Assembly (NCBI GenBank): GCA_025935515.1
Contig: JAICVC010000079.1
Span: 1 to 9,189, forward strand
DNA from: Sphingomonas sp.
GTDB taxonomy: Bacteria; Pseudomonadota; Alphaproteobacteria; Sphingomonadales; Sphingomonadaceae
Length of the DNA stretch: 9,189 nucleotides
Direction of reading: 5' to 3'
Shown here: positions 7,078 to 9,189 of the stretch, in pieces
Numbering within the stretch: the first letter of the stretch is position 1
How the letters are laid out: the number at the start of each line of letters is the position of its first letter
Translations under genes and position numbers: made by a program
The notes under the pieces: model-generated
The model's database searches: none
What the model was told of the DNA's origin: nothing
What the model saw: only the letters and a program-made list of their open reading frames with translations

Positions 7078-9189
7078 TCATTCCGCGGCGACTGCGCCGG
7101 GGCGCTCACTGGCCGCCTTATCCCCGCTTGTCGAGTTGTGACCCAGCGCCGCAGCGATGAGCGCCGCCTGCTCGGCCGCATGACGCTTGGCGAGGCCGGT
7201 CGCCGGCGAGGCGCTTGCGTCGCGCCCGGCATATTGCGGACGCATGTCCCTGAAGCCCGCGTCGGCGAGGCATTGCTCGAGCAGATTCTCGACGAAGAAC
7301 CAGGCGCCGTTGTTCTTCGGCTCTTCCTGCGCCCAGATCAGGTCCTGCAGCATCGGCATCGCCTTGAGGCGCTTAACCAGCGGCTCCGACGGGAACGGAT
7401 AGAGCTGCTCGATGCGGAGGATCTCGACGCCGAGATCGCCGGCCTGGTCGCGCGCCTCCATCAACTCGTACGACAGCTTGCCCGAGCAGAGGATCAGACG
7501 GCGGGTTTCGCCTTCCGCCGGCGGATTGAGGTCGCTCAGGATGCGATGGAAGTGGCCATCACCGGTGAAATCGCCGAGCTTCGACACCGCCAGCTTGTGC
7601 CGCAGCAGCGACTTCGGCGTCATCATGATCAGCGGCTTGCGGAAATCGCGCCGCATTTGCCGCCGCAGGATGTGGAAATAGTTGGCGGGCGTGGTGCAAT
7701 TGGCGACCTGCAGATTGTCCTCGGCGCAAAGCTGGAGATAGCGCTCGAGCCGCGCCGAGCTGTGCTCCGGCCCCTGGCCTTCGAACCCGTGCGGAAGCAG
7801 CAGGACGAGGCCGCTGGCCCGCAGCCATTTGGCTTCGCCGGCGGCGACGAACTGGTCGATGATGCTCTGCGCGCCGTTGGCGAAATCCCCGAACTGCGCT
7901 TCCCACAGGACGAGGCAGCGCGGGTCGGCAAGCGAATAGCCATATTCGAAGCCGAGCACGCCGAATTCAGACAGCGGGCTGTCGCGGACCTCGAAGCGGC
8001 CGGCCCCGGAGGCTGAGCCGACATGGCAGAGCGGGATGTATTTCTCGCCGTCCTGCTGGTTGACCCAGACCGCGTGACGCTGGCTGAAGGTGCCGCGCCC
8101 GCTGTCCTGGCCGGACAGGCGAACGCTGTGCCCGTCGGCGATCAGGCTGCCGAAGGCGAGCGCCTCGCCGGTCGCCCAGTCGAAGCCCTCGCCACTCGCG
8201 AACATTTCCTTCTTCGCGTCGAGGATGCGCTGGAGCGTCTTGTGGATCGGGAAGCCCGCGGGGACCGTGGTCAGCGTCTTGCCGAGCTCGCGGACCTGCT
8301 CCTCGCTGATCGCGGTCGCGATGTTGCGGCGGCCGAGGACCGGTTCGTCGGGACGGCCGAGGCCCGCCCAGCGGCCTTCGAACCAGTCGGCCTTGTTGGG
8401 AAGATAGGAAACCGCGGACTGGAACTGGTCTTCGAGATGCGCGACATGGTCCTTGGTCTGCTGGTCGATCCACGCCTGATCCACGACCTGCTCGTCAATC
8501 AGCCGCTGGCCGTAGATCTGGCTGATCGGTGGGTGTTTCCTGATCGCCGCGTACATTTGCGGCTGGGTGAAGCTCGGCTCGTCCCCTTCGTTGTGGCCGA
8601 AGCGGCGATAGCACCACATGTCGATGACGATGTCGCGGCCGAACGTCTGGCGATATTCGGTCGCGAGCTTGCAGCAGAAGGTGACCGCTTCGGGGTCGTC
8701 GCCGTTGACGTGGAGGATCGGCGCCTGGATGCCCTTCGCGACGTCGGACGGGTAAGGCGATGAGCGGCCGAACTGCGGGCTGGTCGTGAAGCCGACCTGG
8801 TTGTTGATGATGAAATGGATCGTGCCGCCGGTGCCGTAGCCCGGCAGCCCCGAAAAGGTCAGGCACTCCCACACCACGCCCTGCCCGGCGAATGCCGCGT
8901 CGCCGTGGAGCAAGATCGGCAGCACGGTCTTCCCTTGCGCGTCGCCGCGGATGGTCTGCGAGGCGCGCGCCTTGCCCAGCACCACCGGATCGACCGCTTC
9001 AAGATGCGAGGGATTGGGCAGCAGCGAGAGGTGCACCTTGTTGCCGTCGAACTCGCGGTCGGACGAAGTGCCGAGGTGATATTTGACGTCGCCGGAGCCG
9101 CCGACGTCGGCCGGATTGGTCGCACCGCCGGCGAATTCGTGGAAGATCGCCTGGGCGGGCTTGCCCATGACGTTGGCGAGGACGTTGAG
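7078..9189 (-). CDS. sucA: 2-oxoglutarate dehydrogenase E1 component, C-terminal part
   Basis: E1 is the thiamine-diphosphate enzyme that decarboxylates 2-oxoglutarate and passes the succinyl group to lipoyl-E2. The window holds the last 703 residues. The frame is open through the edge, reading LNVLANV before the internal methionine at 9168, so that methionine is not the start. About 230 N-terminal residues are missing, judged from the 933-residue E. coli protein. Visible family segments are GDVKYHLG, NPSHLEAVDPVVLGKARA, the cofactor-binding HGDAAFAGQGVV and INNQVGFTTSPQ, then CYRRFGHNEGDEPSFTQP. Further on are FEYGYSLADPRCLVLWEAQFGDF, RPLIMMTPKSLLRHKLAVS-type sequence (here beginning RKPLIMM), and the C-terminal YAGRDASASPATG. 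It is first of three genes in the visible operon. Its promoter lies outside the window. Confidence 0.98.
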   Translation of the reverse strand, partial: LNVLANVMGKPAQAIFHEFAGGATNPADVGGSGDVKYHLGTSSDREFDGNKVHLSLLPNPSHLEAVDPVVLGKARASQTIRGDAQGKTVLPILLHGDAAFAGQGVVWECLTFSGLPGYGTGGTIHFIINNQVGFTTSPQFGRSSPYPSDVAKGIQAPILHVNGDDPEAVTFCCKLATEYRQTFGRDIVIDMWCYRRFGHNEGDEPSFTQPQMYAAIRKHPPISQIYGQRLIDEQVVDQAWIDQQTKDHVAHLEDQFQSAVSYLPNKADWFEGRWAGLGRPDEPVLGRRNIATAISEEQVRELGKTLTTVPAGFPIHKTLQRILDAKKEMFASGEGFDWATGEALAFGSLIADGHSVRLSGQDSGRGTFSQRHAVWVNQQDGEKYIPLCHVGSASGAGRFEVRDSPLSEFGVLGFEYGYSLADPRCLVLWEAQFGDFANGAQSIIDQFVAAGEAKWLRASGLVLLLPHGFEGQGPEHSSARLERYLQLCAEDNLQVANCTTPANYFHILRRQMRRDFRKPLIMMTPKSLLRHKLAVSKLGDFTGDGHFHRILSDLNPPAEGETRRLILCSGKLSYELMEARDQAGDLGVEILRIEQLYPFPSEPLVKRLKAMPMLQDLIWAQEEPKNNGAWFFVENLLEQCLADAGFRDMRPQYAGRDASASPATGLAKRHAAEQAALIAAALGHNSTSGDKAASERPGAVAAE

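Noticed and set aside
5851..8016. Open frame of 721 codons on the plus strand
   Set aside because: It is antisense to sucB and sucA, whose motifs are unmistakable. Its translation is rich in Arg, Gly, Asp and His with no recognisable domain, as expected for the shadow of a high-GC gene.

Overview
The window is high-GC housekeeping DNA from an alphaproteobacterium, most likely a member of the Sphingomonadales. This rests on the gene set (HrcA/CIRCE-type groESL, a sucA-sucB-lpd cluster, a 67K-type SppA), on the protein sequences, and on short palindromic repeats built around CCCCGGC-N4-GCCGGGG and GTCATTGCG/GTCATCCCCGCG ends, which are common between sphingomonad genes. The taxonomic call is inference. 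No alignment was run.

Layout. 1-751 (minus strand): the start of groEL (cut by the window edge), complete groES, and a groES control region with a CIRCE operator and a well-formed -35/-10 promoter. 777-2177 (minus): a 12-TM MATE-family efflux transporter. 2178-2315: a divergent gap holding an 86-bp palindromic repeat and a small perfect inverted repeat. 2316-4172 (plus): signal peptide peptidase SppA with both catalytic residues. 4173-4265: a convergent gap almost filled by a second palindromic repeat. 4266-9189 (minus): sucA (5' end outside the window), sucB and lpdA, i.e. E1, E2 and E3 of the 2-oxoglutarate dehydrogenase complex, in operon order. A third palindromic repeat fills the sucB-lpdA gap.

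How the genes relate. sucA, sucB and lpdA encode one multienzyme complex of the TCA cycle: decarboxylation by the ThDP enzyme E1, transfer to CoA by the lipoyl enzyme E2, and re-oxidation of lipoyl by the FAD enzyme E3. groES and groEL form the Hsp60 chaperonin, with heat-shock control by HrcA indicated by the CIRCE site. SppA (degradation of cleaved signal peptides) and the MATE pump are membrane functions with no evident link to either cluster. All genes look intact. No gap exceeds 300 bases, and I see no RNA gene, insertion sequence, phage gene or CRISPR array.

I found no undescribed system. The most noteworthy signal is the family of GC-rich stem-loops. Larger palindromic elements occupy three intergenic gaps, and the same 18-base hairpin also lies in frame inside sucB, where it encodes part of the interdomain linker.
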